Shown here piece after piece: positions 36,179 through 47,320 of a stretch of DNA of 64,000 bases. Every line of letters starts with the position of its first letter. The first letter of the stretch is position 1. The stretch lies in the NCBI RefSeq assembly GCF_047948215.1, contig NC_134455.1:293648647-293712646 (forward strand). Direction: 5' to 3'. This stretch comes from Lycorma delicatula (Eukaryota > Arthropoda > Insecta > Hemiptera > Fulgoridae). A program made the translations under genes and the position numbers. The notes under the pieces were generated by a model. That model saw nothing but the letters and a program-made list of their open reading frames with translations, had not been told where the DNA came from and did not search any database.

Positions 36179-37307
36179 AAAATGAAAAAAGAAAATATTT
36201 TTTTAACACAAGAGCCAATAAACAGCTATTGAACATTTATGAATCTGTAAATCTAAACAACATTAGTTTCTGTGTAAGATGACAACAGATTTAATATAAA
36301 AATAATGCTCATGTTACCAATATAATTTCTATAATAATAAAATTTCATTTTATAAATTTATTGGACTAAATCAGTCAGTGCTTTATTTATTTATTACGAT
36401 ACAGTTTACCACTACAATTTATAAAACAGCGGTATTACATATGTATTAAATAGAAAGAAATTTATTAAAATTGTTCTGTAAAAAATAAGATTTATGACTC
36501 CATCCTAATATTTTTAATTTTTCTTTAGCTTCCAAATTTTCCCCAACAAATAAAAACTGGAAGTACACTATGAAGAAGAAAGGGCAATAGAACAGCATAT
36601 TTTATATTGCACTGTAAATTGAGTTAAATCACACCTCTAAATGAATATATACAAAACTAAATAATTTACTATAATGAAAAGGTTATTCAGAGTAATATCT
36701 TATAAAGTAATTAATTCACCAATCCAAGAATTGCTAATGCTACTGAATATTTTTTTACTGTACATTATAACAGTAGAAGAACAAGCTTTTTATATTAATA
36801 TGTATAATACACTTAGTATGTGTAGTGAACCTACACTAACAAAAAAATAATATGATTCCATTACAACCTGGAATATCTGAGAATATAACACCCCAATGAA
36901 ACATAGTCACAGTAATCAAGAGTGAATTACAGTGAATCAAACACAGTAAACTGTATCATCAAACTGAAATAAACATCAGAAAGAAAATTAAAGAGAAAAA
37001 GGTGTGAAGAGTCAGAGAAAGTAGGATGTCATGATACTAATACAACCTACAGAGTTTCTGTTAGTTTCCATACCTCCTTGACTTTGGTTAACATAGGTAA
37101 GCAGTAAAAACCAAGTAGACAAAATACCAGTTATTATGATAAAGCAATCTTGTAGATTATCTCAACTTCAGCTCCTACTAATAAATGTAATGCATATTAA
37201 ATGATTACATACAGCATGTAATATCTGAATGTAGATGTAGTTCTATATCAGCTTTATAATACCTTAAGTGGCCAGCACCAAATTCAATTTTGATACAGAT
37301 ATCAAAT
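36179..37307. other. 3' UTR and intergenic sequence
   Basis: The first couple of hundred bases are probably the 3' UTR of the upstream gene, with AATAAA near 36210 and a second A-rich signal near 36335. The remainder is AT-rich intergenic DNA with no feature seen. Confidence 0.4.
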
Positions 37308-38251
37308 GTATTTTTAAAGTAAGATTTGTTTTGAAATAAAAAAAATTATAGCTTACACATAAAAACTACATTTATTTACTACTTTTCTACATACCTGCCT
37401 TCAACACATTTTTCATAGTGTTTCATTAGTTTCTTCATTCCCTCTTCAAGAAATTCTGTCGCCAGTGATTTAAAACATGCGGTAATGCTATTTTTCAATT
37501 CATTGTCAACGTCAGACCTTCATGATTCAAGCCACTGCTTAAGAAAGAAAATAATCGCTAGGAGCTAAGTCAAAGCTATAGGGTGGATGATTACAGGTTT
37601 TCCAATTAAATTTTTTTCAGTCACCTTACTGGTTTGCCATGCATGGCTAGGCATGTCTTCCAAAAACAAAATCCAGCAGGATAGCAACCCACATCATTTT
37701 TTTTATAGCCATTCTAATTTTTTTTTTAACATTTCATAGTACATAACAGCATTCACAATAGTTTTGCGATCACTAAATTCAACAAGTAAGTCTCCCTTTT
37801 TGTCCTCAAAAACAGTTGTGACATGGTGAAGAGCCAGTTTTCAGAATCTTTTCGTCAATCAAATCATCTGCTTTCACCAATGGACAGCCATTTTCATCAT
37901 GAAAGTTTGTTTCCCCTTCTCAAATTGAATGGCACTACGTCTTACTTTAATGTCAGTTATAATATTCGGCATGTAAACATCACAGATTTGCCTCTGACTT
38001 TCAGCTACAGAATTTTTTTTTGCCATTAAAAATCAAATTATTCTTCAGCATGTCACACAAGGTGTGATCATGAATTGTAGCACTCATTATAAACAAATGA
38101 AAATAAACAACAACAAATAAAGTAACAAAATGACTAAACTATTGTTGCCGATAGCTGAATATTAATTGAAATAATGAATTATGCAAGCACCATGATGTTT
38201 ACATCATGTATATCATCAGCGAATTCAAAACAGATCTTACTTTTAAAACAC
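37308..38251 (-). mobile_element. mariner-family DNA transposon, deleted
   Basis: Terminal inverted repeats of about 27 bp match at 24 positions. The left end begins gtatttttaaagtaagattt and the right end, on the other strand, gtgttttaaaagtaagatct; both continue gttttgaa. The total of 944 bp is shorter than the usual 1.3 kb. The minus strand encodes the C-terminal part of a mariner transposase: PYSFDLAPSDYFL near 37575, corresponding to PYSPDLAPSDYHLF, then DVDNELKNSITACFKSLATE, and FLEEGMKKLMKHYEKCVEGR to about 37400. PYS.DLAPSDY is the mariner block holding the last catalytic Asp. Upstream parts are decayed. The plus-strand 68-codon frame at 37823 is a shadow. Confidence 0.85.
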
Positions 38252-38644
38252 GCTTGTAATATACACCAAACAGTTTAATCCATCTTTGCCCATGATATTT
38301 TAAGAACTAGCCCAGTGAACTCTGAAAGACTTCTTCACTTACAAGCATAGTGATTAAGTAGTAGAAATAGTGATTGGTGCAATAGTTGCTAAAGTAATTT
38401 CACCTGCAGTATGAACATGGTGTGGGATCCTAATAATAACAAGATTAAAATGTTTCTAACTGTGCTGTGGAATAAACACTAAAGTGACACAGTACATACC
38501 TTGGTGTTGACATCTTTTGCATCATAATCTGCATTAATTTATTTTTGGAATGTACTTTTAGTATCATAAGATGCTTAAGTTAGGGTCTTTTAATTTAGTC
38601 CTGTTGTACTAAGTATTCAAATTGTTTTTTAAAGTTAATTGCCA

Positions 38645-38800
38645 ATCTCCATGATGAAGTGGTAGTATTTTGGCCTTTCATATGGAGGTCCCAGGTTCAA
38701 ATTCCAGTTAGGTATGGCAATTTTCATGCGCTGCAAAATTCTATCTTTATAATCATATCTCACGCACAATCTGCAAGCTTATGTGGCAATGTAAAAAAAA
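38645..38800 (+). repeat. tRNA-derived SINE (family S2), truncated
   Basis: A tRNA-like head: A box tgaagtggtag near 38655 and B box ggttcaaattcc near 38694. Between them is cctttcatatggaggtcc and after them agttaggtatggcaattttc. The head resembles tRNA-derived SINE heads of arthropods and not a functional tRNA, because the stems cannot pair fully and the acceptor end is missing. Different family from S1. Confidence 0.65.
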
Positions 38801-40879
38801 AAAATTCTTTTATTGGTGTAAATTATAAAATGATTTTTAGAAATAGCGTATGTAAATATGTTCTATAAAATAGTAGAAAGAATAGGTAATACTCAGAGGC
38901 TACTCTGAAAAAATATACAGCCAGAAATTTTCTAAAATTTTAAAAAGAAATTTATTAGAAAGCTTGCAACACATAATACTCTACCTCATTCAGTATCTCC
39001 AAAATTCTTGATCCAGGGAAGTTAAGATTCTACATGAGGGTTTAAATGTATGTTTTTGACACACATTAACAATACTTAAAAATTGATAGCCTTCAATAGG
39101 TGAGATTTTCTGATTATACATATTATTCCAATATAATATTTTTGCCAAGTAAATGTGCACAGTAAACAGTCTACAAGATTATTAAAAACTTAAATATGAA
39201 AAATAATAATTGAGCTCTGCTCATTAAATAAAACTTATTTTATTGTAAACTAATCTCTAGTAATGCACAAGCATTAGTAATACAAATAAATATAGTAATT
39301 ATTTGTTTATTCACATAACAAACATACTCGTAGTCACTGAAAATATTTAATTTTTACCATGATGAGGATAAAATGAAAAAAGGTCAAATGCTTTCTGGGA
39401 CTGAAATCTGGTACCAGTTGAATAAGAAGCTAGTATTCTGATTGGTAAAGCAACTAGTTGGTTGTTTGAAATAATCTCAGACAAAATTAAACTATTTTAA
39501 TGGAATAAAAATAAAAATTTATCATCATGGCACAACATAATAACACTTTTTCTTTGACTTCACATTAAATATAAAAAAAATGCATGAAAGCTATAAAAGT
39601 ACAATAAAAAATTCCTCTACAACTAACACATTCATACAGCTATCTGATTCGTGTTATATTGCTGTTCTGCTTACTTTTTTATTAACTGATAACAATACTG
39701 TGTAATTAATTGCGACTACCCCACGTGCTAAGTTAAAATGTTACATAAAATACAAAATAAAATCTCATTTGGGTGAAAAATAAATCTGTGTAAAATTAAA
39801 TTAATTTGTCAGTAATAGGAAAAACAGTCATAATTTCTTCTAAAATAGAAAAAAAATTTACTTTTATCAAAAATTAGTTTAAAAAAATAGATCCAGCTAT
39901 ACACACATATCTAACGTCAAGTAAGGCAGTTTTCTACTCGATAGCACCACATTCCTTCGAAAGAATCACATTTCACGTCACGTGATCGTGAATTTAATAT
40001 GCTGTATAAAAATTAAAAATGTCAGTAAGGAGAACTATATAACAAAAAGAGAATGCCTAGCCATTATCGTCAGATCACTGCAGTTTTAGCCGCATCTATT
40101 ACCACAGCCTCCTCGTACTGGCACTAAAAAATTGTTTTCGTTTGCACCCTCGATTTATTTATTATTCGTTGTGATAATTCTTAACGAGGAAGACGACTAC
40201 ATGACTTAGTAATAACGGTTCACGGGGCCGTATTTTTATATAATCATGAGTAATACGTTCCTAATAACCACGAATAACTGAATTGAGTAATTATAATTTA
40301 ACGGTTGAGGAATTCCATTATCGATTTAGAAGTTAATGAGTAACTGACGTTGAAATTACATATGGCTCGCCAATCTAAAATCTATTTTCAATTTTTTCAT
40401 CCACTATCATTAGGTTTAAATTATCTTCAAGTTCTTAAAAATGTTTCACGATCCTCCAATTAATAAATATATACATATTTTTAGTTTTTAGTTGAATAAC
40501 GGTTTAACAGCTAATAGTTTCATACCAACAATCAAGAAATAAATAAATGATATATGTTTTTTTATAAGGAAACTTAGTAAATTTTGAGAAATAAATTTTT
40601 TGTACTTTTTGGTAATTATTTGTTACTCGTTAATATGTATTTTTAATAACGAATAGTAAAAAGATTAAATTAATGATTAATAACACTGATAAATATAATT
40701 TTTGTTTCATAACGTGATTTTAGTCTGTTTTTTGATTCTGAAAACGAATAACTCAGAATCTTTCTATCAGCCACCATTTTTGAAACATTTTTAATTTTTA
40801 ATTAAAGGATAGTTTTTTAATTTTTCAACGTATAGTTAGCATTTTTTAAGCTCCTATATGTAGTCGAGTGGAAGCTTGT
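38801..40879. other. Intergenic, AT-rich
   Basis: No coding, RNA or repeat feature recognised. Base composition becomes less AT-rich near 40850, where the LINE begins. Confidence 0.45.
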
Positions 40880-40931
40880 GTTGCGGTCGGACGTATTGTT
40901 GCGGTCGGACGTATTGTTGCGGTCGGACGTA
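40880..40931 (+). repeat. Tandem 18-bp repeat x 3 in LINE 5' region
   Basis: Unit gttgcggtcggacgtatt at 40880 and 40898, and 16 bp of a third copy at 40916. It is G/C-rich against an AT-rich background and sits about 530 bp before the gag start. In LINEs, 5' repeats often carry promoter elements; that function is inferred here. Confidence 0.9.
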
Positions 40932-41353
40932 TACTGTTTTTTTTTTTTTTCGGATTAACGGTTTTATATCTGATTTTTGGAATTGGGAATCGACGGTGGA
41001 AAATTTTCGGAAGTGTTTTAATATAATTTGGTGATTTTTGGTTTCGGACTGACCTTTTTATTGAATTTTTTTATCTGAGTAGCCTTATTGCTATTGGCAA
41101 TAAGGTTCATAGTTGACTGCTGGTCACAGTGGTTAGTGTGAGTTAGTAGTGGTGTACCTTGAGTTGTTTTCAATTCGGGTGTAGCTTATCTGTAGTGGAT
41201 GGCATAGACAATTGTAACTGGCATCGACTGATAATATTGTTTATTATTATTCAAGTGATAAACTTTTGATATTGGAATTAATTTAATTAATTTCGGTTGT
41301 TGTTATCTCTTGATAAGATAGACTGCTGCAGCTTAGTTTATCAAACTATCATT

Positions 41354-41367
<14 letters not shown>

Positions 41368-41411
<44 letters not shown>
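41368..41411 (+). repeat. Poly-T tract of about 44 bp
   Basis: An uninterrupted T run following a short (TA)n, 46 bp before the gag ATG. An A-rich tail of an element inserted in the opposite orientation is one explanation; a T-rich 5' UTR is another. Confidence 0.9.
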
Positions 41412-41412
<1 letters not shown>

Positions 41413-41457
41413 AGTATTAACGGATGCGGAATTATCCCCTAAGTACAATTTCGAGAC

Positions 41458-43053
41458 ATGCGACGTCGTAGCTCCCTCCCATCTGAGGATATAGCCTCAC
41501 AAGGGGCTGGACCCTCGAAGAGAGCAATTGGAAGGCGAGAGAGTGGCACAGTGGACACTAAAGGTATGGATACTACGGTGAGCACCCAGGAAAAGTATAA
41601 ATGGAGGGAAACCGAGGGCAGAGTAGCAAAAAGACCTAGAGCGGGTTCTTCGGAGGAGGAAGAAACCCCCTCCTACTCTTGAGGAAATTACCTACAAATT
41701 AGGTAATGCAATCACACAACTGAGACACATGACTGGCAAGGGAAGTCAAACTGCAATCAAAGCCCATGAAAGGGAACTTAAAGAAATATATGAAGACTTA
41801 CAAAGACTGTGTGAAGAGAAAGCGGAGACATGTAATCAGACCACTCAGACTGAAGGTCATTATAACAGCGAGATGTCGGATATTTTGGATGTTGATCTAT
41901 CAGACGAGCAATTGATAGAGAGACTGCCCTCCAGATGGTCAAGGTGGGTGATGAACAGGATCACTCAGGTTAACGCAGCAAAACTTGAAGAGGGTAGTTG
42001 TCACTTTGTAGACTTGAATGGCATAAGACCAAATAGCATATATGCAGGAGCAACGCCTGGTGCAATGTTTCTTCAGGAATCAGCGATACTCGAAGACAGT
42101 AAGGTCACAACTAATGGTACAAGATACACAGTCATCTATGACTCCAGTTGCAGGGATAAGGAAATGGCGTCACACGTACTTAAGGCACTAAGAAGATAGT
42201 GGGTAACTCTGAGTCTTCAGTTTTCGTGATACCAAATGGCCCTCCAGGCATTTTGATTAGGAAAATAGTAATATATATTTTAAGGAAGGGGAAGACCTTA
42301 CCAAGGATGGTCCCCCCCAATCCAAGTGACAATGCGAGACCAAGATCCAGATCGGCGTCTGTAAGGCGAGGAACCCCACCGGTCGCCGAGAGTAAAACCA
42401 TTGTTGTACAAGGACAAGGGAAAACATACGCTGATCTATTAAAAACTATGAAAGAGAAAGTTAAAGTAGAGGAGGCTGGAGAAATTCTTTCTATAAGAAA
42501 GGGTAGAGATGAACAGCTAGAAGTTAGGGTAAGTGGGGTACAGAAGGCAGGGGAGTTTTCTGCAATGCTGAAGGATAGAGCAGGGGATCTTCAGGTCGAT
42601 ATACGTAACAAGGGAGACCGTAGAACAGTTGTACACATTAAGGACATGCTTGGAGATACTACGGAAGGTGAGCTAAAAGAGGCAATTGAGAAGGTCCTAG
42701 GAACGGGTGAGAGATTTCAAATAACATCTATGAGAGACGCATACGGTAGTACCAAAAATGCTACAGTAATTACTACTCAACGCAGCGCAACAAAGTTAAT
42801 AACAGCAAGACTGAGAGTAGGCTGGGTTTGCGGTAAGGCATATATCCGCATCGAAAACGAAAAATGTTACAGGTGCTGGAGCATGGGGCACGGTAGAAGA
42901 GAATGCAGGGGCCCTGACCGCACCAACTTATGTTTCAACTGTGGTAATACGGGGCATTTCATCAAAGACTGTAGGCAAGCAATGAAGTGTCTCGATTGCA
43001 GAAGTACAGAACACAGAACCGGGAGTGTGAGCTGCAATAAACATAATGATTAA
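41458..43053 (+). pseudogene. R1-clade LINE ORF1 (gag-like) with two frameshifts
   Basis: The start ATG at 41458 follows gagac and opens a basic, serine-rich N-terminus (MRRRSSLPSEDIASQGAGPS). The frame changes near 41670, continuing as PTLEEITYKLGNAITQLRHM and a coiled-coil-like stretch (KAHERELKEIYEDLQRLCEE). It changes again near 42190, continuing as GNSESSVFVIPNGPPGILIR. The C-terminus holds three zinc knuckles at about 42865-43035: CYRCWSMGHGRREC, CFNCGNTGHFIKDC and CLDCRSTEHRTGSVSC. These bind the element RNA in related LINEs. Summed over the three frames the protein would be about 530 residues, normal for the clade. Its stop overlaps the ORF2 start. Confidence 0.85.
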
Positions 43054-45925
43054 AATATTATTAAGTAATAATAATAGAAGCCTACTATCAGGAGACCTGA
43101 CGCTGGAAATAGCCACAAGATACAATGTCGACTTTCTGGTGTCTACGGAGCCTAATGTGTATTCGGCTGCCAGAGGTCAATGGATACCCGACAGGAATGG
43201 GGCTGTGGCCATCAGAAGAATACTCGATAGAGTAGATTATAACTTGTACAGCAGAGAAGACGGAATAATAGCTATTGAATTAAGTGACACGATTATTGTG
43301 GGTACATACATCAGCCCCAATTGCACTATAGAGTTTTATCAAAACCAGATATTTAACCTACAGCAGATCATGACCAGATTGCGGAAAAGAGTGGTAGTGC
43401 TTGGAGATTTTAATTGTAAAACTACTGTAGCGGGTGCCAATTCTACAAATGCTAGAGGTAGAATTCTCGAGGACTTGGAGGTTACGGGTGCGTGCTGTAT
43501 AAATGATGGGGCTCCTACATACAGCGCAAGAGGTCACCAATCAACAATAGACCTGGTAATTGTGGATAGTAGGTTTAGAGCAGATACCGTCGAGTTTGCT
43601 GTCCTTACCGAAGAAACTGGTAGTGATCTCAAGGCCGTATTGGTTAACATCAGAGATTGTCCAAGGCGGGTAAGGCAGGATAATATTATCTCTAGATTAA
43701 CGGATTTCCAGATACACCGGGTGTCAAATAATGCGGCAAATAGGATTAGGAACTGTGAAAACATAGAACCGGAGAAATTTCAAGAAATAATCAAAGAAGA
43801 AATTGCTAACATACCGCAGTCCGGTAATAGATATCATCCGGTGTACTGGTGGACCAGAGAAATCGAAGACCAAAGGAAAATCATGCAGCGTCACAGAAGA
43901 ACTGCTCAGAGGTGCGAGCAAGGAATAGTAACGATGAAGAAAGCCGACGTGCTGCCCAAGACTATAGACAGGCCAAGAAAAAGCTTAACTTTCTCATTAA
44001 GCAATCTAAGAGGAATAAATGGCAAGAGCTCTGTAACGAACTTGACACTGACCCTTGGGGGAAAGCTTTTAAGATAATTACCAAAAGGCTAGGTAGACAG
44101 GTGCCAACGTTGAGTAAGGAGGAAGCGGAACGACAAGTTAGGATTCTTTTCCCTAGACCTGAAAATCTGAATAGGGAAACAATTGTTTGTGAAGGTAGCA
44201 GATTCACAGAACAAGAGGTAATGGAGGCCATTAAAAAGTTGAAAAACCGGAAAAGTCCAGGGCCGGATGGCATACCTGCGGCCATCATCAAGACTATAGC
44301 AGGAATAATACCCTGGGAAATTGAGGATCTGGCTAGTTATGGTCTACAAAACTGTAATTTTCCTGGCTGCTGGAAAGCAGCCAGGACGGTTTTTATACCC
44401 AAGGCGGGGGTAAATAATGGATATAGGCCGATTACTCATTAATAATATGGGAAAGGTGGTTGAGAGGCTGATAGAAGGCAGGCTTAGGGCAGAGCTTGAG
44501 GAAAAGGGCTGTCTACATCCACAACAATATGGATTCAGAAAAGGCCGATCTACCATAAATGCCTTAGAGAAAGTTAAAAATTGGGCTTTAAATAGCAGGA
44601 GCGGTACCTGGAGGACCAGGAAAATCCCCCTAGTGATAATGCTGGACATTAGGAACGCGTTCGGATCAGTACCCTGGTCATCTATAATTGATGCATTGCA
44701 TGAGATGCGAATAAGCGAATATCTAATAAATCAAGTTAATCACTATCTACATCAAAGGTTTCTTGAGATCAAAACTTTGGAAGGTAAGGCAGTTTTCCAG
44801 ATGTTTGGTGGCGTTCCTCAAGGTTCTGTGCTGGACCCAACCTTGTGGAACATTTTTTATGACGCAGTCTTCAGACTGAAATATCCTGAAGGAGTTACTG
44901 CAGTTGGCTATGCTGATGACATAGCAATCCTCGTTGAGGATAGGTCTGTAGATAACTTAGAACGCAAAGCCAATCTGGCATTAGGAATTATAGATGAATG
45001 GTTACAAAGAAGCCAACTACAGATAGCCCCAGGGAAGTCCAGTTGTATTGCCCTTTCCGGCAGAAGACCTATTAGAGGTATAAATTTGAATATCAGAGGA
45101 GAGCCAATTATGCAAGTCAATGAGGCAAAATATCTGGGAGTCATACTCGATAAAAATTTGAGATTTAGCAGACACATCGATATGATATGTAGTAGGGTCA
45201 CTCCAATGGTCAAAGCTCTGAGAGGACTCTTCCAGAACCATGGAACACCAAAAATAGAAACTAGGAAATTAATAACTGCTGCAACAACATCAATGATATT
45301 ATACGCGGCCCCGGTTTGGGGACATACAATTAGTATTAAACGGAATAAAGGAAAATTGAGAAGCGCGCATAGACTTGCACTGTTGAGGGTGGCCTCTAGT
45401 TACAGAACGGTGTCCTATGACGCGCTTTGCTTAATAACAGAGGTTCTACCAATAGACCTGCAGATTAAAAGCAGGATGCTTAGATATGAGGGACTACCAC
45501 AAGACGAGATAGCGGCTCAATTGGAGCAAGAATGGCAGTTGGAATGGTCACGCTCAAGAGTCGGGGATTGGACTAGAAGACTAATCCCTGATATAGGTAG
45601 GTGGTATGGAAGTAGACGCGGAAACGTTGACTTCTATATGACACAGTTATTATCGGGGCATGGATCTTTCGGGCAGTACCTAACCAGAATTGGAAAAAGG
45701 GACACACCAAAATGTGTTTATTGTGAGGAAACAGATAATGCGGAGCACACTATATTTGTATGTCCTAGATGGGCTGAAAACAGGAGGGTAATTATAACAA
45801 ATCGATTAACACCGGATAATCTAATTAATTTGATGGTACAAAATCAAGAGAACTGGGACTGGTTCAGAAGGTTTGCTGGAGAGATCCTGAGAACTAAGGA
45901 AGAAGAAAATGATTTTGATTATGAA
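43046..45925 (+). pseudogene. R1-clade LINE ORF2 (endonuclease-RT) with frameshifts
   Basis: The start ATG at 43046 overlaps the gag stop by 8 bases (ATGATTAA). An APE-type endonuclease occupies about the first 220 residues: STEPNVYS (43140), VGTYISPNCT (43300), VVVLGDFNCKT (43400), HQSTIDLVIVD (43540) and a degraded SDL in place of SDH (43623). A one-base shift near 43910 leads to the linker and RT: KNRKSPGPDGIPAAIIK (44240) and, after a second shift near 44435, LDIRNAFGSV (44643), GVPQGSVLDPTLWN (44812) and YADDIAILVE (44910, catalytic Asp pair intact). The C-terminal finger CVYCEETDNAEHTIFVC (45714) is CX2CX7HX4C. The last LINE residues are about KEEENDFDYELF. The open frame then continues for about 120 codons of foreign sequence. 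Confidence 0.85.
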
Positions 45926-45926
45926 T

Positions 45927-47105
45927 TATTTTCCAATAAGCCAAAACTTATATCACAAAGTGAATTAAATGACTTTATTAGGGATTTAAATTTATCAAAA
46001 AATCAAGCTGAACTGTTACGATCAAAACTGCAAGGTTGGAATTTACTTCAAAAAAATACAATAATTTCGGGCTTTCGAAGCCGACAAAAAGAACTTTCTC
46101 AGTATTTTATTGGTGAAAATAATTTGGTTTATTGCACAATTATTGATGAACTTATGTTGCACTTAGAACAAGTTCGTGAGGACTGGTGCCTTTTCATAGA
46201 TTCGTCCAAGTATAGTTTAAAAGTGATTCTACTACACAACGGTAACAAATATTATACAAATATCCTTCGATACCAATCGCTTATGGTATTAATTTGAATG
46301 ATACATACGATGTGATGAAAGACGTTCTTGAAAAAATAAATTATAAAAAACATTGCTGTAACATATGTGATGATTTGAAAGTTATAGCTATTTTGTTAGG
46401 CATGCAGTTGGCTATATTAAGTAAATGTGTTTTCTTTGCGAATGGGACAGCCGAGCTAGGGATAAACATTATGTTACCAAAGAATGGAAGAAGCGAGACA
46501 ACTTAACTCCAAATGGGAAAAATATTATTCACGAGCCCATAGTTGAACCCAAAAAAATATTTTCACCTCCTCTCCATATAAAAGCTAGGATTAATGAAAA
46601 ATTTTGTAAAAGTAATGAAGGATAGTCCCGGATTTTTGTACATCAGGCAGAAATTTCCGAATGTAAGTGAAGGAAAAATTAAAGAAGGAATATTTGTTGG
46701 TCCTCAAATAAGACAGTTGGTCAAAGATGATGTATTTAACTCAATGCTAAATTATGTAGAAAGTGTAGCTTGAGCTTCATTTAAAGACGTTTCCAAAACT
46801 TTTTTCGGCAAACAAAAATCCGACAATTACCACGATATTTTTAATCAACTTCTTACTTTATACAGAGCTATGGAATATAATATATCTTTGAAAATACATT
46901 TCCTCCACTCACAACTGAGTCCCGAAAAACCTCGTAGACATAAGTGACGAACACGGTGAAGACACCGGCAAGACATTTCAATGATGGAAAGCCGCCGCAA
47001 TAAAGGGAAACGGAATACTAACATACTAGCCGATTACTGTTGGACATTAATTCAGGATGTACCTGAGGCTATTTATAAAAGAAAAGTATCAGCGAAATCA
47101 TTCTA
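45927..47105 (+). pseudogene. Family A repetitive-element protein, copy 2, fused behind the R1 LINE
   Basis: In the LINE frame the text changes to ISQSELNDFIRDLNLSKNQA near 45950. It continues through VREDWCLFIDSSKYSLKVIL and LLHNGNKYY to a frameshift near 46245. Beyond that one reads YPSIPIAYGINLNDTYDVMK, INYKKHCCNICDDLKVIAIL and, after another shift near 46415, FLCEWDSRARDKHYVTKEW. Next come FSPPLHIKARINEKFCK, FVGPQIRQLVKD, ASFKDVSKTFFGKQKSDNYH, IHFLHSQLSPE and ILADYCWTLIQDVPEAIYKR, ending near 47105. It is better preserved than copy 1 and collinear with it. Only the middle and C-terminal two thirds are present. Its function is unknown; mobile-element origin is inferred from copy number and decay. 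Confidence 0.7.
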
Positions 47106-47282
47106 ACACAGGTATGGCCATGCAAAATTAAAAATTTTACGGATTTAATTTTTTTTGAAGCTTAATTTATGTAAAACAAGTGTGATGGAATAATTGTATT
47201 TCCAAATCTATAATGTACGCAAAAAATCAATTCAAGAAATGGTATCACAGTTAGACAAAAATTTTTTTAATGTTTCCAGTGT

Positions 47283-47320
<38 letters not shown>

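Larger units (their letters stand above)
40860..45930 (+). mobile_element. R1-clade LINE, nearly full length, 3' end replaced by family A
   Basis: Order of parts: a 5' region with a triplicated 18-bp motif (40880), a T-rich tract (41368-41411), gag ORF1 (41458-43053), and ORF2 with endonuclease, reverse transcriptase and a C-terminal zinc finger (43046-45925). Gag with three zinc knuckles, an APE-type endonuclease, GVPQGSV and YADD boxes and a CX2CX7HX4C finger near the end of ORF2 are together characteristic of the R1 clade. Four frame changes are visible but no in-frame stops interrupt the domains, so decay is light. The expected 3' UTR and tail are absent, because the sequence passes directly into another repetitive element near 45927. 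It lies outside rDNA as far as can be seen. Confidence 0.85.

Noticed and set aside
38645..38720. Possible functional tRNA gene
   Set aside because: A and B boxes are present but the acceptor stem does not pair and the body continues as a SINE tail.
41359..41411. CRISPR array, origin or other prokaryotic feature near low-complexity runs
   Set aside because: Simple (TA)n and poly-T runs only; there are no spaced identical repeats and the window is eukaryotic.
42180..45241. Minus-strand frames of 60-109 codons opposite the R1-clade LINE
   Set aside because: Antisense shadows of the gag, endonuclease and RT coding sequence.
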